A stretch of 64,000 bases of DNA from Sarcocystis neurona (GCA_000727475.1 KL647294.1:2250116-2314115); one strand, 5' to 3'. Shown: positions 36,763 to 50,470, numbered from the stretch's first letter. Notes: generated by a model from the letters alone, not told the origin. Translations and numbers: made by a program.

Positions 36763-39106
36763 ATGATGCAGAAACAGTTTAAAGGTGGCATGGGAGGAGG
36801 GCTGGAGGCCGTGGAGCAACGACTGCATCGTATCCGCATTACCCTCACGTCTAAAGACCTAGCTTCGATCGAGAGAGGTGAGCTCCGTCCGCCTTATTTA
36901 ATTTCTCCCTGTTGCACAATTCCAGCAACAGCTTTATCAGCAGACGGGGCATACGACAACGAGGGCTCGAGTGAACGCACAACCGGACGACGAGCAGCAG
37001 CGAGAGCACCAGCTGGTACAGCGTAGAGACTTTCAGCAGCAGCAACTACGGCAGCAGGCGACCGTTTCGTCCAGCAATGGAGGAAGTGCTACTGAGGACC
37101 TACAGCGCGAAGCGCATCCTCTTGTGTAGTGTTTTGATGTCCTGTTGTATCCGGAGCACCAACGCGTGTCGCAGAACCGTTTCTCAGTGCGCGTTTGATT
37201 ATCCTTGTTCTTATTTGTGGGTCACAATATAGCTGTTGGGTAGTCCGAAGAAAAACTGCGCTGCGTATGTGAGAGACAGGAGGCCTCCTGTAGGTGCTGG
37301 TGGGGCGGTTGTGAGGCGTGCTGCATGTTATGTGCGGGGGACTTGTCGCAGGAAGAGAGTAGCTGCGTTAGGAGCCTTCACTACATTTTGTGTTTTTTTC
37401 TATCCCCCGACGCACGCGTGGATGCGCAGCTAACTTGTGTGTACTACATGTGTGTGTGGAGTCTGTGGCAGCACCAGTCACGGAAACCGTATTCGCGCTT
37501 ATGAATTTCAAACGGCAGTGCCACTCTGAGTGCTCCGCTTAGCACCCCAGCACAAAATCGTCAATGAGAGGTTTAGCATCAGCTGAACCTGCTAAAAAGA
37601 TCCCGGTTGTGCTGCTTAACGGGTTGAAACGTATAATTTCGATTCAGGAGCATCTGTTGGGTGCTGCTGAAGGCTTGCCTGCGGAACCCCGATAACTCTG
37701 CGTATGGAGAGCAGCCTGTGCATTCGCCGACCATATGTGTTTTCGCATACTTGTGGAACCTCGACGCATATGTTCTGCATTTGCATTCCGTGCAAACAGC
37801 GTCCGTCGTAAGCCGTGTGTATATGGGGGCGCGTAGAGCCTTCTTGGATGTGTATTGCATTCGCACGCCGGTGCGTGACCGGTTTGTTGCCCGCACCTCT
37901 GCGTTTTCGCAGATTTCTTTGGAAGCGTGCTGCCGAGGCGTGTATCTCGAGTGTGCGGATGTATATACGTGAAAGAGCACTAGCGCTACCACCTCTGAAC
38001 TGAGTTACGTCATGCGTTTGAACGGTTTTGCATGCGTGTTGCTGCATGGGAGTGTATACTTTTTGTGTTGGTGGGTGCAAATGGATAAATCGTACGCGTA
38101 TGTTTCGTTACCTTTGTTGTGCGTACATGTGAGGTCGTGTGCGTGTCTCTGCGTACTTACGTTCAGTCTGCTCAGAGCTAGTGAACGGAGCGAAGGAGAA
38201 GAATCTGCAGGTGTCGGGGCCGGTAAGACTTCCGGTGAAGACCCTGCGCGTCACAACTCGCAAATCTCCCTGCGGAGAAGGTAAGTCCCCCTTTTCTCAT
38301 TTGTGTGCAGCACCAGGGATTTTTTGCCTCCTCCACTACTGCTTCGGCGCAAAGTACACCGTTAGCCACGTAGTTGTGTATGTAAAGATAGAATACTGTA
38401 CACACGTTCATATGCTTACGTGTGTGTATACGTAGGACACATTCGTGTGTGTGCGTATAGCTTGTACCACCTGTGCTGTTGCCACACTGCTTGGCAGCGT
38501 TGGTCGTTTGTTGCTGCTTTTAGCTACTTAGTTGTGTATGTAAAGGTAGAATACACACGATCATATGCCCGCGTGAGTATATACGTAGGGTATACTCGTT
38601 TGTGTGCGTATCACTTGTACCATTCGTGCAGTTGCCACAGCTGCTCCTTGACAGCGCTGGTCGTTTGTAGTTGCGCTTGCTGTCCTCCTGCTGTGCTGTG
38701 GGTCGTGTTTTCGCGCTTTACTTCTGTAATCGTAGTGATGCCTGCAGAACAACGTGTTGTTGTTGATGCTGGCTGGTTTGCTTGCTAACTGTTATGGTCA
38801 AATTGTGCAGCAACGGTGTGGATGGTCTCTCCACCACAGCGCACACGCTGTGGACGTACAGGCCGCCACACACATGTAGATAAACACACATATTTACGCG
38901 TACCTGTTTGTGATGGTGACTGTTCATCACGGTGAACTTGGATGTGATTTGTTGTCCCTGCAGGTACAAATACATGGGATCGATTTGAGTTGCGCATTTA
39001 CAAGCGACTGATCGATTTGCATTCGCCGAGCGACGTTGTAAGGCAGATCACTAGTCTGAGCATTGACCCTGGTGTGGAAGTTGAAATTACGATGCCAGAC
39101 ATCTAA
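36763..39106 (+). CDS. RPS20: 40S ribosomal protein S20 (uS10), three exons
   Basis: Exons 36763-36877, 38167-38280 and 38964-39106 give 372 nt, that is 123 residues plus stop, close to the usual 119. Exon 1 carries [20 protein letters not shown]; the split Val codon joins it to exon 2 ([15 protein letters not shown], then the conserved [17 protein letters not shown]); a split Gly codon joins exon 3 ([20 protein letters not shown], ending in MPDI). Donors are GTGAGC and GTAAGT, acceptors TTCAG and CTGCAG, and all phases fit. uS10 is a core protein of the head of the small cytosolic ribosomal subunit. Two ATG codons lie in tandem at 36763 and 36766; the first is chosen. A pyrimidine tract and AG at 36757-36758 suggest a leader intron, so the mRNA may start further left. 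Confidence 0.96.
38364..38675. repeat. 158-bp tandem duplication inside RPS20 intron 2
   Basis: Copies start at 38364 (AGCCACGTAGTTGTGTATG) and 38522 (AGCTACTTAGTTGTGTATG). Both run through TAGAATAC, ATACGTAG, GTGTGCGTAT and GCGTTGGTCGTTTG / GCGCTGGTCGTTTG. Confidence 0.9.
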
Positions 39107-42100
39107 AAAGCTGGCAGCCTCCTCATGCTGCGGGAACAGCGACAGCAGGAAACAGCATCAACGTGTACCCGAAAAAACGGATGCAGCAGGGTGAAGCGAC
39201 TTCAGCAGAATTGTCTGTGCAACAGCAGCGTCTCTGCGTGGCATATAGAGTTGGTGTAGAAAAAAGGTGTCCTTACACCTGCAGGGCAGCCAACTATACC
39301 TGTAGTTGGCTACTATACCTGTAGCGTGTGGAACCGACCGTTGCAACCGCGTCTAAGGGGGGGTGCTGTTCTATGGTTGAGCGGCAGATTGACTGCCAGG
39401 CTGCCGGGAGTAATACCGTGGTAACTGCTGTTTTCTGCACAGCACAACGGGAGACGGGGGTTGTTTTACGTGTGTCGTGGCTGGCTCTGGTGGCGCTGTT
39501 TCACTTGTGAAACTGTCAGTTCAACGTTGTTGCAACGTCAGTTGTGGCAGTTGGAGGTGGAAGATGTAAACTGGACGCCGCACAACATCACTTACGCCTA
39601 CTACGGCAACCTGGACACACGATCCTTCAACGAGACGGGTCGAAACGGCCACAAGCAAAACTGTACCACGGCACTTGTGGCTGCTATGGCGCAGCTGTGT
39701 GTGGAGAGGTAGTAGCATCTTCTGGGGCGCACCCGTGTTATGTGTTGATTCGAAGCAGCTGCAGTTGTCCGTGGTGTCTGAGTGTGCTTCGAACGCACAA
39801 GAAATGCCATTTCTGCTTCTGTCAAAACTGTTTAGCATCAATCTGTACGTCAGCAATGACAAATGCACTCGCAGTAATGCTGTGTGCGACTCTCGTGGCT
39901 GGAGTAGTGTCGAAATTGGTAGCTACAGCGCATGCAATAAGAGGCGCGATGTAGAGCAGCAGAAGCAGTCTCATGCGGGATACACCACAGTAGCGGCAGT
40001 GTTGGCAGGTCGGCGACGCCGTGATAAGTAAATGCTGCAGCATGGAAGAAGATAACTTGCAACTCTGATCTCATTGCAGGTATTCTGCAACGGTTTGCCC
40101 AGTTAGAGGCGGTGCGCCTGTTCAAACGTGAGCAGTTGTAATGAAGCACTGCGAAGAGTTAGTGTGTGCACGCGGACTCGACACCACCCTGGAACCGTCA
40201 CGGCGTGACTGGAGATAGCGTATCCCATCGACGTCGAAAGAACCGTGTCGGTTGTGGCATGAGGTTCAACGCAGCAAGGACGACATTGAGTGTCAGTTGC
40301 GTGCCAGACAGTTGTTCCCAAACGTTTGCAGTACCTGCAGCGGCACGACGTTTGGAGCTTACGATGTCACCGTTCGTCTTCCTTGTGCAGTTAGGGTCTT
40401 CGTGTTTTAACGGCACTCCTAGGGGCTACGCCGTAGTTGCTGTCCATTTTGTCGTCACGAGTCCTGGTTACGATGCAGCTCCTGTTTATTTCAGCGTCAC
40501 CAACCCCGCCACTGTGGTATCTTCTCCCTCCAACAGAAAATTGAATCTCCCCCTACGGCTATCGCAGTAGTCGTACTACTGTATTGTGAAAGCTCATATT
40601 GACGCAACGCGGGCGAGAAAGTTCTGGCTCTTTGTGTTAAGGTGGCGTCGTGCTTCTTTCGCACAGCACGTTTCGAGCGTGTCGTGAACTTTCACAAGTG
40701 ACAGCTGTATACCTGCTATGCAGTTGAAGGCTCCCATGAGTAACTGTGCTCCTGAGATGGATAAACTGGTGGCAGTTGTACCGTTGAGCCTCCGTGCTGT
40801 TGTCAGTGTCAAGTTCGGGTCAAGTTGAGCTGTGACACCATTGTACGTGGGCCACGGTTTTTAAGCGGCTAGGTTTGACTTCTTGTAGAACAAACATAAC
40901 GATATCTGTCTGCACGCGATTCCAAAAGCAAGTCGTCGCCACCGACACTACATGTTTGTCACATGTTATTCGCGTGCTGTACGACTTCACCTGCAATAGA
41001 AGCCGCTTTCCTCGTTGTTGAGTGAAAAGAGTGGAACAGTGAAACTGTTCTGTGCGGCGCTGTCCTGCGGCCTTGGCCACGTTGATGCTTGATGGGGTTG
41101 CCCTTGTACGTGGTTCGCCGCAAGCCCGCACGACCCTGTGTGGGAACGGGTTCTTTTTGATGAGTGCGATTCGAAACGGGCCGAACCGTTGGTGTCACAC
41201 GCGTAACAACATAGCATCAACTCTGCCCGACACAGCACCGATAGCAGGTTTCTGCTTGTGGGCTGAGGATTCTGAGGTACTAACGCGGGCCTGCCAATGC
41301 GTAACCCGGATATCGTTGGATGCGTGTGTAGTGGAAGAGTTAGTCCTGAGGACACGCACGGCTTGGTGACGAGCTTCCTTGTGCTACGGGTATATCTACA
41401 AGACATTCCAGTGGGAACCTCTTGACTCCAGAAAGCCCGATTTCTGCGGCGGCAACTATAAGATTCCCTTTCGATTTTTTATACTTACCAGTAGAATCAC
41501 CGATACGTGGGTTCTCGTGCAGGAGCAGGCACCACGAGATGTGGGTACAATCTTTAGCCTTTGACGTGTCTGTCTGGGTATGGTCACGTGCACAAACGTC
41601 TTCATGCGTAGTCACTCGAGTTCACGCCGCAGACAGAACTGATCACCGCAGAAGGAGGAGCCCCCCGCTGCTGACGCTTCCGGCCGGCAGTTACACATGA
41701 TGAGACGTGCCCTCTCACTGTAACCTACCGCTTTTATCAGTACCCGCCCTTTCCGGTTTGAACCTTCTACGAGTCTGCTGCGTTACGGGCGGGGCGTTAC
41801 CCGCCCACATATTCTCGCCGGTCGGAGTGCGCGGCGTTGCCTAAGAGTGGGTGTACCGCTATTGTTGCGGACCCCGCAAATGCAGCGCAGTGTGAGCTGG
41901 AATACGCCGCCCTTTCAAAATCGGTGAAGATGAAGCAGAGGGAAGCAGCACGACTGCGTTTAAGACAGGCCACCACACCATCTGCTGCCATTGCTGAAGT
42001 GTCGCATGTCCCGCACAATGGCAGCCACGCTCTATCCTGCTTTTTACCGTGCACTGCAGTTCGTTTGCGTCTCAAATGATGGTCATGTGGAAAATGTCAG

Positions 42101-45100
42101 TGACGCCATAAATGATTTAACAAAAGAATGCATGTACGTGCGACGACAGCAGTGCGCATCACCACCGTCGTTGGCAGGGCCGCCAAGCGCGCGACTGGTG
42201 AGGTGTCTGGCTAGCTTGACAAGCATGCTGTGTGTTGTCGGAATCGCGACCCCTTAGCTGCATCCAATCGTCTGTGCTCGAGTCGAGGCGATTTCGCAGC
42301 AGGTGGAAGTGCCCTCTATTAGATCGCAAGCGGCCGCTGCCTCGTCTGCCCGTGGAGTAGATTTGCACGCGGCAGTTTGCCCGAAGTAGTGCGCTGGCGT
42401 TGAACGGCTAGCGCGGCGGTCGACTGCGATTCCACAACTTCGTCTGGCGGCAAAGAAGTTTCAACGCAGGGTAAGGGCGATCAACGTAGTCGGGGAGCTG
42501 GGAAGACATTGAGGTCTCTAATTCATACGTGAGGGTTGACCGACGCGTTTTTCCACTTGTGGACGAACACCAGTCTCCTGGGCGGACCACCGGCAGTAAT
42601 GACACAAATTTGCAAACCGTGCAGTTTTTTCACAAACAGGCGTGCTAGACGCATGCTCTAGACTGCTTCAGCCTTATGTTTTCGGTGGAGCTGTATAGGG
42701 ACCCTGTACAATGTGCATGTCGGATCTTTTAATTCCAAGCTACCACAGTTGTGCTCGAGAAGATCCGTGTGTGTGGCAGTCACACGCGACCGATCACTCT
42801 ACGCGGACATCTTGCACGCCTAGTTGACTGAGAAGACGCGTTCACTCCGCATGAATTACACCATTGTGTCTACATACGGCCGCCCCCAGCAGCGAAGTAA
42901 TAAATTTGAATGCAAGCGGACATCCTCTCCCGTGCAGGTACCATCACGTGTCTCTCAGCAGTCGCATGTTCTAGGGCTCCTGCTTTTACCTTACCACTTG
43001 CAATGTGCTGAAGGACGCCATCCCACACAGAGACGCTTCTGCTTCGTCTTGAGTTCATGTCTGCCACAATGGATATCGACAAGGACTTTGAAGACGGTAC
43101 GCATCTACCAGTAACTTGAGGAACTGCCAGACGCTGATTCGTGTACACTGGTGTACTCTTAGAAGTGTTATCTTCCACTTAAATAACGGAATGAATCACA
43201 TGTGATATGTAGCCCTGCTCACGCGAGTGCGAGTCAACGCTAGTCTATGTCTATCGTATACTGGTAAATGAAAAGTAACAGGAAAACGACAAACTTACGT
43301 GTCTACCTAAATCGTGCCGTCTTGCGTTTGCCTCGCCGACACAACAGGCTGCTACACGAGACGCGTCCTGGTAGTTTCCTAGTGGCTTTTGTCGCTAGTT
43401 CCTAATTTGTCTTCACTGAGACCTAAGAGGTACACGCAACCGAAATTTCTATCATGGTGGAAAGTATTGAATTTGCGGTCGGTCGAGCATTGTAAGAAAG
43501 TGCCTCGAGGTATTATTCATATGCTGCATGAGCACAGTCTGTATCAGCATATGTATACGTACGTGTGTGCTGTAATTTTGTGGAAGGACAGTTTGGAAAT
43601 CACTACTGCAAAACAGAAGTTTTCATGTTGGCAAAGAGCACGACCTTACATAGTCAAAGTATTCACGTTAGCAAAGAGCACGACCTTGAGTAGTCAAAGT
43701 GGACGCCGAAGTCGTACGTGATCGCACGTGTGTGCCTATGTGTATCAACTACGCAGGTCGTATACACGTAGGTAAATATACATGTGGTTGCATAGAGTTT
43801 CTCTGCGACTGTCTCACCTTACTAATCGAGATACCGCCTCCTGTGCTGACCACGAGGTACCAAAAGAGAAGTCGCTGAAGGTGAGAAGAACCTGTTACAG
43901 GGAAGTCCTTCGTTTCTGTATACCCCGAGTAAGGATGACTTTTAAACTTGAAGACGTTAGAGCGGGGCTACACGCGTTCTCGATGCGAATACAAGCACTT
44001 GGCTGATGTGGACGGGCGCCGCGTGAATCCTGCGACCTACGGTTCTATGTATGTGTCCTCGCCGATACCCCATGTTGTCCCTGCTGACAGGCCTCAACAA
44101 ACAAAAGTATGCCAGGAATACTCTGTATGTTTCAGTAATGCTGGTCTCCATAGTTGTAAACTGTAAGAATTCACGTGCACATAATTTTGACATGAACGTC
44201 TGTACATTGTACTTGTGCCGCTTTTCCATCTCTGGGAAACTCAGGAAATGTGATGTGCCTGCCTGCTGTACGGGTGCTCATGCCGGCCCCTGTTGCCGCT
44301 CACATCGCACTAAAGTCTTTCGCGCAAATACGTAGACACTGACGCACAATCGTAAACACCTGTTTACACATACACGCCTTTCATCCTCGTTCACTGCCTA
44401 CAGAAAGATAAGCGCAGACGCACCTCCAGAGTTATAGGTTCGAATGGGTATCACCTGTATTACGTCCACATTGAGGAATGCCCGCGCCTGTGTGTGTCCC
44501 CACCTTGCGTGTACGCACTTCTGCATGCGTTCAGTTCATGCGCAGACATGCACATACGAAATACACGTAGCCATATTTACATATGTGCGCACTGTAGTAG
44601 ACGTCCTTTGCGGAAGGGCGGCTTCACAGGTCTCTTCAGGATAAGCTCCGCGGGTTTCACTATTGCCGGTGTTTACCCGTGTAGCGATTGCGCCCGCCCC
44701 GCGGCGTTTTGCTTTGTACCATTGTCCACAAATAAATGTTATACTCCAGCAGCGCTACGGAGTATTTGTCCACTGAGATTCACAAGTAATCATTGCGTGG
44801 ACACCTACATACCTGTGACCGCGAGAAGTTCTGCAAACGCGTGCGCATTGCCAAGGAGATGAATCTCGCTGCTACGCAAATGGTCAGAAGATGTGTACAA
44901 GCCTGCTCCTGTGCGGCATCTGTTGACGGGAGACCTGCGTATTCTCGATCTCTAGCCTTCACACATTTGCATCTGTCTTATCTGACGCAGACACCACATG
45001 CGTATGCGCGGTTCGATCGAAGAATTGACTGTTTCACTTTTTCTCGTCTCCCTTGCTTTTTTGGGATGAAACGCGTGTTCCCTCTTCCTCGCTTACCTTT
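39107..45100. other. unique sequence, no gene recognised
   Basis: About 6 kb downstream of RPS20. Frames such as plus 40166-40570 and plus 41379-41564 read partly like protein but lack starts, splice partners or known motifs. Short duplications are present (for example at 43622). No RNA gene was seen. Confidence 0.4.
43622..43701. repeat. 40-bp tandem duplication
   Basis: TTCATGTTGGCAAAGAGCA at 43622 and TTCACGTTAGCAAAGAGCA at 43662 head two 40-bp copies, both with CGACCTT and AGTCAAAGT. Confidence 0.9.
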
Positions 45101-45104
45101 GCAG

Positions 45105-45386
45105 AAAAATGAGCTTTCTGTTTCTACCTCCTTCTCCCGCTGCTGGCAGGATTTATTGCTCCGGATCTGCTGGCAGGGGCTACGCTAAGTCTAGATCTTC
45201 AGGGCCTGAACGGAGACTGGACTATTCTCCCAGAACGGTAAAGGAATAAGAGAGCACATTCCATATTCAACTATTCGCCATAACAATATTCGCAATAGCA
45301 ATTCTAAAAGAAAGTGACACATTCATCTCCTTGCGTAGTCAGAATTTCCGAAGACAGCAAAAATCAACAAGACTCTCTTTCGCTGA
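45105..45386 (+). CDS. candidate small two-exon gene or 3' exons, unknown
   Basis: A strong pyrimidine tract and TTTGCAG precede 45105. ATG at 45109 opens 43 codons (MSFLFLPPSPAAGRIY, then a Gly/Ser/Arg-rich part) ending at ACG before GTAAAG. A second acceptor (CTCCTTGCGTAG) at 45338 leads, in the same phase, to 15 codons and a stop at 45386. The intron would be 101 bp. Frame and signals agree, but I do not recognise the product. It may be the last exons of a longer gene. If unspliced, the first frame stops at 45249. Confidence 0.3.
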
Positions 45387-45389
45387 GGC

Positions 45390-47000
45390 CTGCAGACATT
45401 TTTTTGCAGAAAAAGGATACAAAAGGAGCAATGTCTGTGACTCGTGTGTGTCATCTGCCGACACCTTCCGAGTAACTCTCAAAGAACTACTACGACGCAC
45501 TTTTCTTCAACGAGGAACAGTGTCACTCGTCGTCCTTGGGCTCGGAGTACCGTACGCGTGATCTTGTTGCAGACCAGAGAACTGTTGTGAAGTGGAGGAA
45601 AGGAAGGCAAGAAGTATAACACTGCGCCTGAAAGGCTGTTGTGCGTACACTTGCAGCATTGACAGCAGCTGTGCCAAGCGGACGCGACTTCTCGTTCTGT
45701 AGTCCTGATCGCATATGAACTCTGGTGTACCTTCACGCACAAATATGGCTAGACTGTAACGACTACGTTTATAGCTGAACAAGCAATGGCGCAGGCTTCT
45801 TCAATAAAATGCGTCGCTTGCAATCACTTCTTGCGGAAAAAAACTGATTTCGTGTGTTGACGTCGATAAATACCCACCACACGTGTGCTGTCGACGTCCT
45901 TCTAGAACGACGGACCACATGAGTGTCACGCAGCTATACAGGGAGACTCCTTTGTGGCAGCAGCCACGTGGGGGCTACAAAGAAATACGATAGTCGAGTT
46001 TGTTACTATTCATCTACCCTCCGCCTTTTTTTTTCTCACTGAAGACACATCCGCGGAGTCTCGGGTTTTCACCCAAGTGTTGGTCGTTCAAACGGCTTCC
46101 ACAGAGGTAACAGGGACGTTGCTCCAGCAGCAGCACGGCAGCAGCAGACGACGAAGGAGCACTACCAACAGCGAAGTAGCCATGCTGGGCAGACGAACGC
46201 AGCCTTTTTTGGCCTGGCTGGAGTACTGATACACATGTGTCGTGGACCAGTATAACAAAGAAAAAGGGGGAGCGGGCACTGCTGCTGTTGTGGGCTATAA
46301 GTGAAACACACAGAAGCGACAGCGCAGATAAGCTCAGCTCTTCTTGTAGAAAGTCGTCCGCAACAAAGAGGCGTCACAGAGCGTTTCTGGACTTGCAGGC
46401 CTCTCTACCCTACATGTTCACGGTAAAGACAAACGCAGAGGAGAAAACAAATCTACTCTGTGTTCATAAGAACTTGGATCGCCTTCTTTTGGAGGAAGAG
46501 GAAACTTGGGTCTGTGAATTTGATGTCGTTTGTAGCAGTAGGTTGCTGGCACGCCTTTTTATTGCGCGCGTGTCTGCAAATTTAAGAAGGGAGAGGCACA
46601 CGCGTCGCAGGTCTCGACGTATTCGTTCTCGCTGTGTGCTGTGCTCCTCTTTGTCATTTGCTTCCTTCTTCTTTTTTCCCCGTTCCCGAGCCGAACCGCG
46701 GTGGTAGACTCTCTTCTCTGTTCTCCTTTAGTAGATCTGTTTGCTGGCTAAACGCTGCCTTTTTTCCGCCTCTGTGTGGCCGTACGTTCTCTGCGTCCCA
46801 TCATCTTTCTTTGTTTCCTTCGCTTTTCAACTTCATCTTGTACAAGTTAGGAAAGGCCATACACATCTTCTGGGCCTCCTTCATTTCTTTGTCTAAGGAA
46901 TTTTGTTGTAAACGTTCGATTCTTCCTCTTTACATGACTGTCTTTTCACGTCAAACAAAGTGATGAATCTTTTCTGTCCTACTTTTGGCCAAGCTGTTCT
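45390..47000. other. no firm gene; possible upstream exons
   Basis: A plus frame at 46237-46707 has ordinary composition (charged, with LDRLLLEEEETWVCEFD) but begins at GTG. A possible donor, ACG before GTAAAG at 46423, would keep phase with the exons that start at 47003. A pyrimidine-rich stretch lies at 46650-46960. Confidence 0.3.
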
Positions 47001-47002
47001 AG

Positions 47003-47655
47003 GTCAGTGTAATCGTGACTTCCCCTACGAAGAAGTACATACAAAGAAAGACGTGTGCAGTGGCCCTCTCGTAAGTATTACCTCTTTGTTGTAAGGGACT
47101 CTCTCCGGTTCCTTCTCCTTGTCCTCGCCTGCTTTCTTCTCTCTCACCGAAACTGTCCACTTTCTGTTTCGTATTTCTCTTCTTCCGTTGTGCTTTCTCT
47201 GCCCTCATTTCTTCTGTTGTCCGCTTTATTGTTCCCCTCCTTGACGCTCTTCCTTGCCTTTCTTCGTTCTCTGTGGCCTCTCCTCGTCTACCTCTCCTCT
47301 TCGCTTCTTCCCTTTAGTTTTTCGGGCGTACTTCTCCTTAAACTCTTCCCCCTTGTTATTTCTTTTTACCGTGTCGTGCAGGTCAGGCGGGATGATGGAT
47401 GTCGTGGAAATGCTCGGCTTAGATAAACTAGATCGCATGGCTTGGGAACTCTCGCTGCAGCTCTCCGCACCGCGACTCTCTCTCACGTACACCCACACGC
47501 CTGAGGAACACTACCCGGTCTTGAGAGTTAACTGCCACAGACATCTTGGCTTCGAATATATTCGGGATGTAACATTTGATGGAAAACCGAAAAGTCACTT
47601 GCACGTAAGCAAGAGAGAACCCAAAAGAAAGACAGAAACTTCTCCTGACGCGTAA
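47003..47655 (+). CDS. candidate 3' exons of an unknown gene
   Basis: Exon 47003-47070 (after TGTTCTAG, before GTAAGT) and exon 47382-47655 (after a pyrimidine-rich 300 bp and GTGCAG) join with a split Ser codon. The second exon reads MMDVVEMLGLDKLDRMAWEL and then a His/Pro/Arg-rich part, ending at a stop at 47655. An alternative donor, GTAAGC, lies at 47605. No known domain is visible. Upstream exons are not certain. Confidence 0.35.
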
Positions 47656-47659
47656 ATAC

Positions 47660-50470
47660 CTGTATAATACACAACCATACACTTATATATATGCATTTGT
47701 ATAAGTATACACCTATTTAGACTGGCTGTTTATATACATACATACATGTATGTTTCCACATAAGTATGCACATACTGACATGTATATATATGCGTGCATT
47801 AGTATATGTGTATATATATCCATTTATATGCATACATATATAATATATGTGGAAGATAGGCAGAGAGGACATGTGGTGGTGGTCTACTACTTGTGCGTAC
47901 GTAAAGAAATTTCTAGACACACGTGTTGACGCACACTTGTAGGTAGCTGCAATTATAGTTGTCTATTCGTAGGTCTATGTGAGTAATCCACGAGACTGCT
48001 GCTGGTGCTACTCCTTCGCTGAGGTAGTGTTTCTCTTGTGATATCGCAGACGCCACCCTGCTACTACGGCACTTGCACGCCGAGACAGAGAAAAGAAATG
48101 AAGCACAGGAAGGGCGATGTTTCAGTTCTACACACTTCAGAAAAACTACACCGCCAACCGTGAAGCACGTGCCTCTCCCTCAGCGCGGGAAACGTACACA
48201 GATACATACAAATCTCCGTTCAGGCGCCTGTACCTCTACATCTGAACATTCGTTCAATACAAACACATATACATATCTGCGTACACAAGTGTGTATATCT
48301 ATATATATATATATACAAAATTAGCAGGATCCCAGCACTGCATGTAAACAAGCGTGTGTGGCTTACAGTGTGTAGAGAAAACGTGCGTACACGCCATTGT
48401 CGCTGACGGTGTACGCGTCTTCACGTATATGTGCGTGTCTGTGTAAAAAGCCACTCCTAAGCGCCCCCCACACACTTGTATATATACAGTGTGATAGGCG
48501 TGTGTGTCGACTTATATGTCAGCCCTCACGTAGGTGTACGAAACAGCTGTCCGCCTTTTTTCTACCCCGCTCGCGCCCACGTAGTGGAAGCCCGCCTTTG
48601 TTGTATGTGTGTGTATACACAGAGACGTACCTGTGCCTGTGGCTGAAGCACATACACATGTCTGCATACACAGGCTTCCTTGTTTGTCGCCGACGTTCTC
48701 TACAAGTCATCCGCACACCCGGCGCGGGCCACGGTGCGGCAGCCGTGTCGGAGGCGCCATGCACTTGCTCAACAAAACGAGAAGCGCCGCTTTTTAGGTG
48801 GAAGTTGAGACGAGGCCTGTGCGCACGCGCCAGATAAAAGGAGCTAAAGAAGGAAGCTCTTTTTATAAGGGGCGCGCACAAATTTTGTCAAGTGACGACA
48901 CACTACGCATTTCCACACGTTAGACGCTTCGTACGTACGTATACGTGTACTCACTCGACAGTTGGTGCCGGAGGAGGAGGGCGCTCTTCTCTATTACGCG
49001 CAGTCAAGCGTAACAAACGCATGCATGTGCGTCTGTCAACCCATTACGTAGGCACATACATATAGGTGAACCTCTTCTACATATATACGAGAATAACGCG
49101 TTACGAGAAACAAGTAAGCCGGCGTGTATCTACGCCAGTACCCAGACACACACACACACACACATGAAACCGGACAGTGCTGCAGCGCAGACAGGGCGGC
49201 TGGGTGTACGTACACCACACCGAAGAAACAGGAAGGTAGCTGTGTGCTAATCACCGAGTAAGATACGAATATGCGAAGACAAGCAGAAGAACGACTGGCG
49301 TATGTTTTGCATCCTTGCAAGCTGGGCGCGTTGAGTGTGTTGATTCTACCGACTCCTTCGTGAGCAGATGCCAACAAACCTACACTCGCAAAAAATGGAA
49401 GTCTGTGCGTCAACACACATCTTCGTGACAAGTATCTGTACATACGCATATGTATATATATATAGGCGTATATAAATATACACATATACATACGTATACA
49501 TATACACATATATGTATATATGCAGGTATATATACGCACATATATACATATATATGTATGCGTATGTATACGCATATACATATGTTTGTACATGTACGTC
49601 TATGTGTACGTGAGGACACATATTTGTATATATGTAGAACTGTTTTGAGAGAACCGCACGCGTCGTTAAGCGAGCCATTTGGTTGTCGCACTGCGTCTTC
49701 TCTTCAACAGAGCAGCTTGCAGAGCGCAGGGCGGGCAAGAAGGCGCGCAGAGTCTCGTCGAGCTGCCTGAGGGCCGGTGTGGAGAAATTTGAATCTCCTT
49801 GATGTACGCAGCTCCATATATTTTCTCTGCGCACGTAGTAGTGTACCTTCACTCACTCAAAGACGTGAAGATATATTGTGTAAACGCATGCGGGAAAAAG
49901 AAGGAGGCACGTGTACGAAAGCGCTTGCAGTGTGTTAGTTTATTCTCCTGCAGGCAATTATGTATGTGTGTATACGTGTGTGTGTGTATCTGCGTGCGCG
50001 TGGAAGGGTGTCTTTGGAGACTTCGAAGTTTACACATATATATACGTGGATAAGTAGACGCACGCTTACACATACGAAGTAGATATCTGTGTATAATTTA
50101 CATATGCGTAAATATATATATATATGTAAAGCCGAACTGTCTAGAGGATAGCAAATGTGTGTATCTATATACATATGTGTGTATGGCGGAGAGGCGGCAT
50201 CTGTGTATCTCTGGAGGATACACCTGTATGCAGTTTATGTATATACGTAGGAGTGACCCCGAACTTCCTGAAAATTCAGCAGTTTACTGATACGTATATA
50301 TATATATATACATATGTATGTAGATATGTGTAGGCGTGTGTTTGCATATATTTGTGTACATGCTCACGTACACGTGCCGGCTCATGTATATGTGCGTGTG
50401 GGTGTGTGTGGAGTTTCGCTCGTGTCAATTTAGGTGTACAGACACCTCGAGAAGCGTGAATGAAGGACAG
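47660..50470. repeat. microsatellite-rich stretch without a recognised gene
   Basis: TATA/CATA runs at 47680-47850, 48240-48320, 49440-49640 and 50080-50400, with ordinary sequence between. Frames at 48397-48881 overlap on both strands and show no family. This marks the start of the second repeat-rich segment. Confidence 0.55.

Noticed and set aside
37579..38080. Minus frames of up to 154 codons
   Set aside because: They lie inside RPS20 intron 1 and show no known motif or splice support.
44430..44460. GGTTCGAAT phrase as a tRNA T-loop
   Set aside because: No matching T-stem, acceptor stem or anticodon arm around it.
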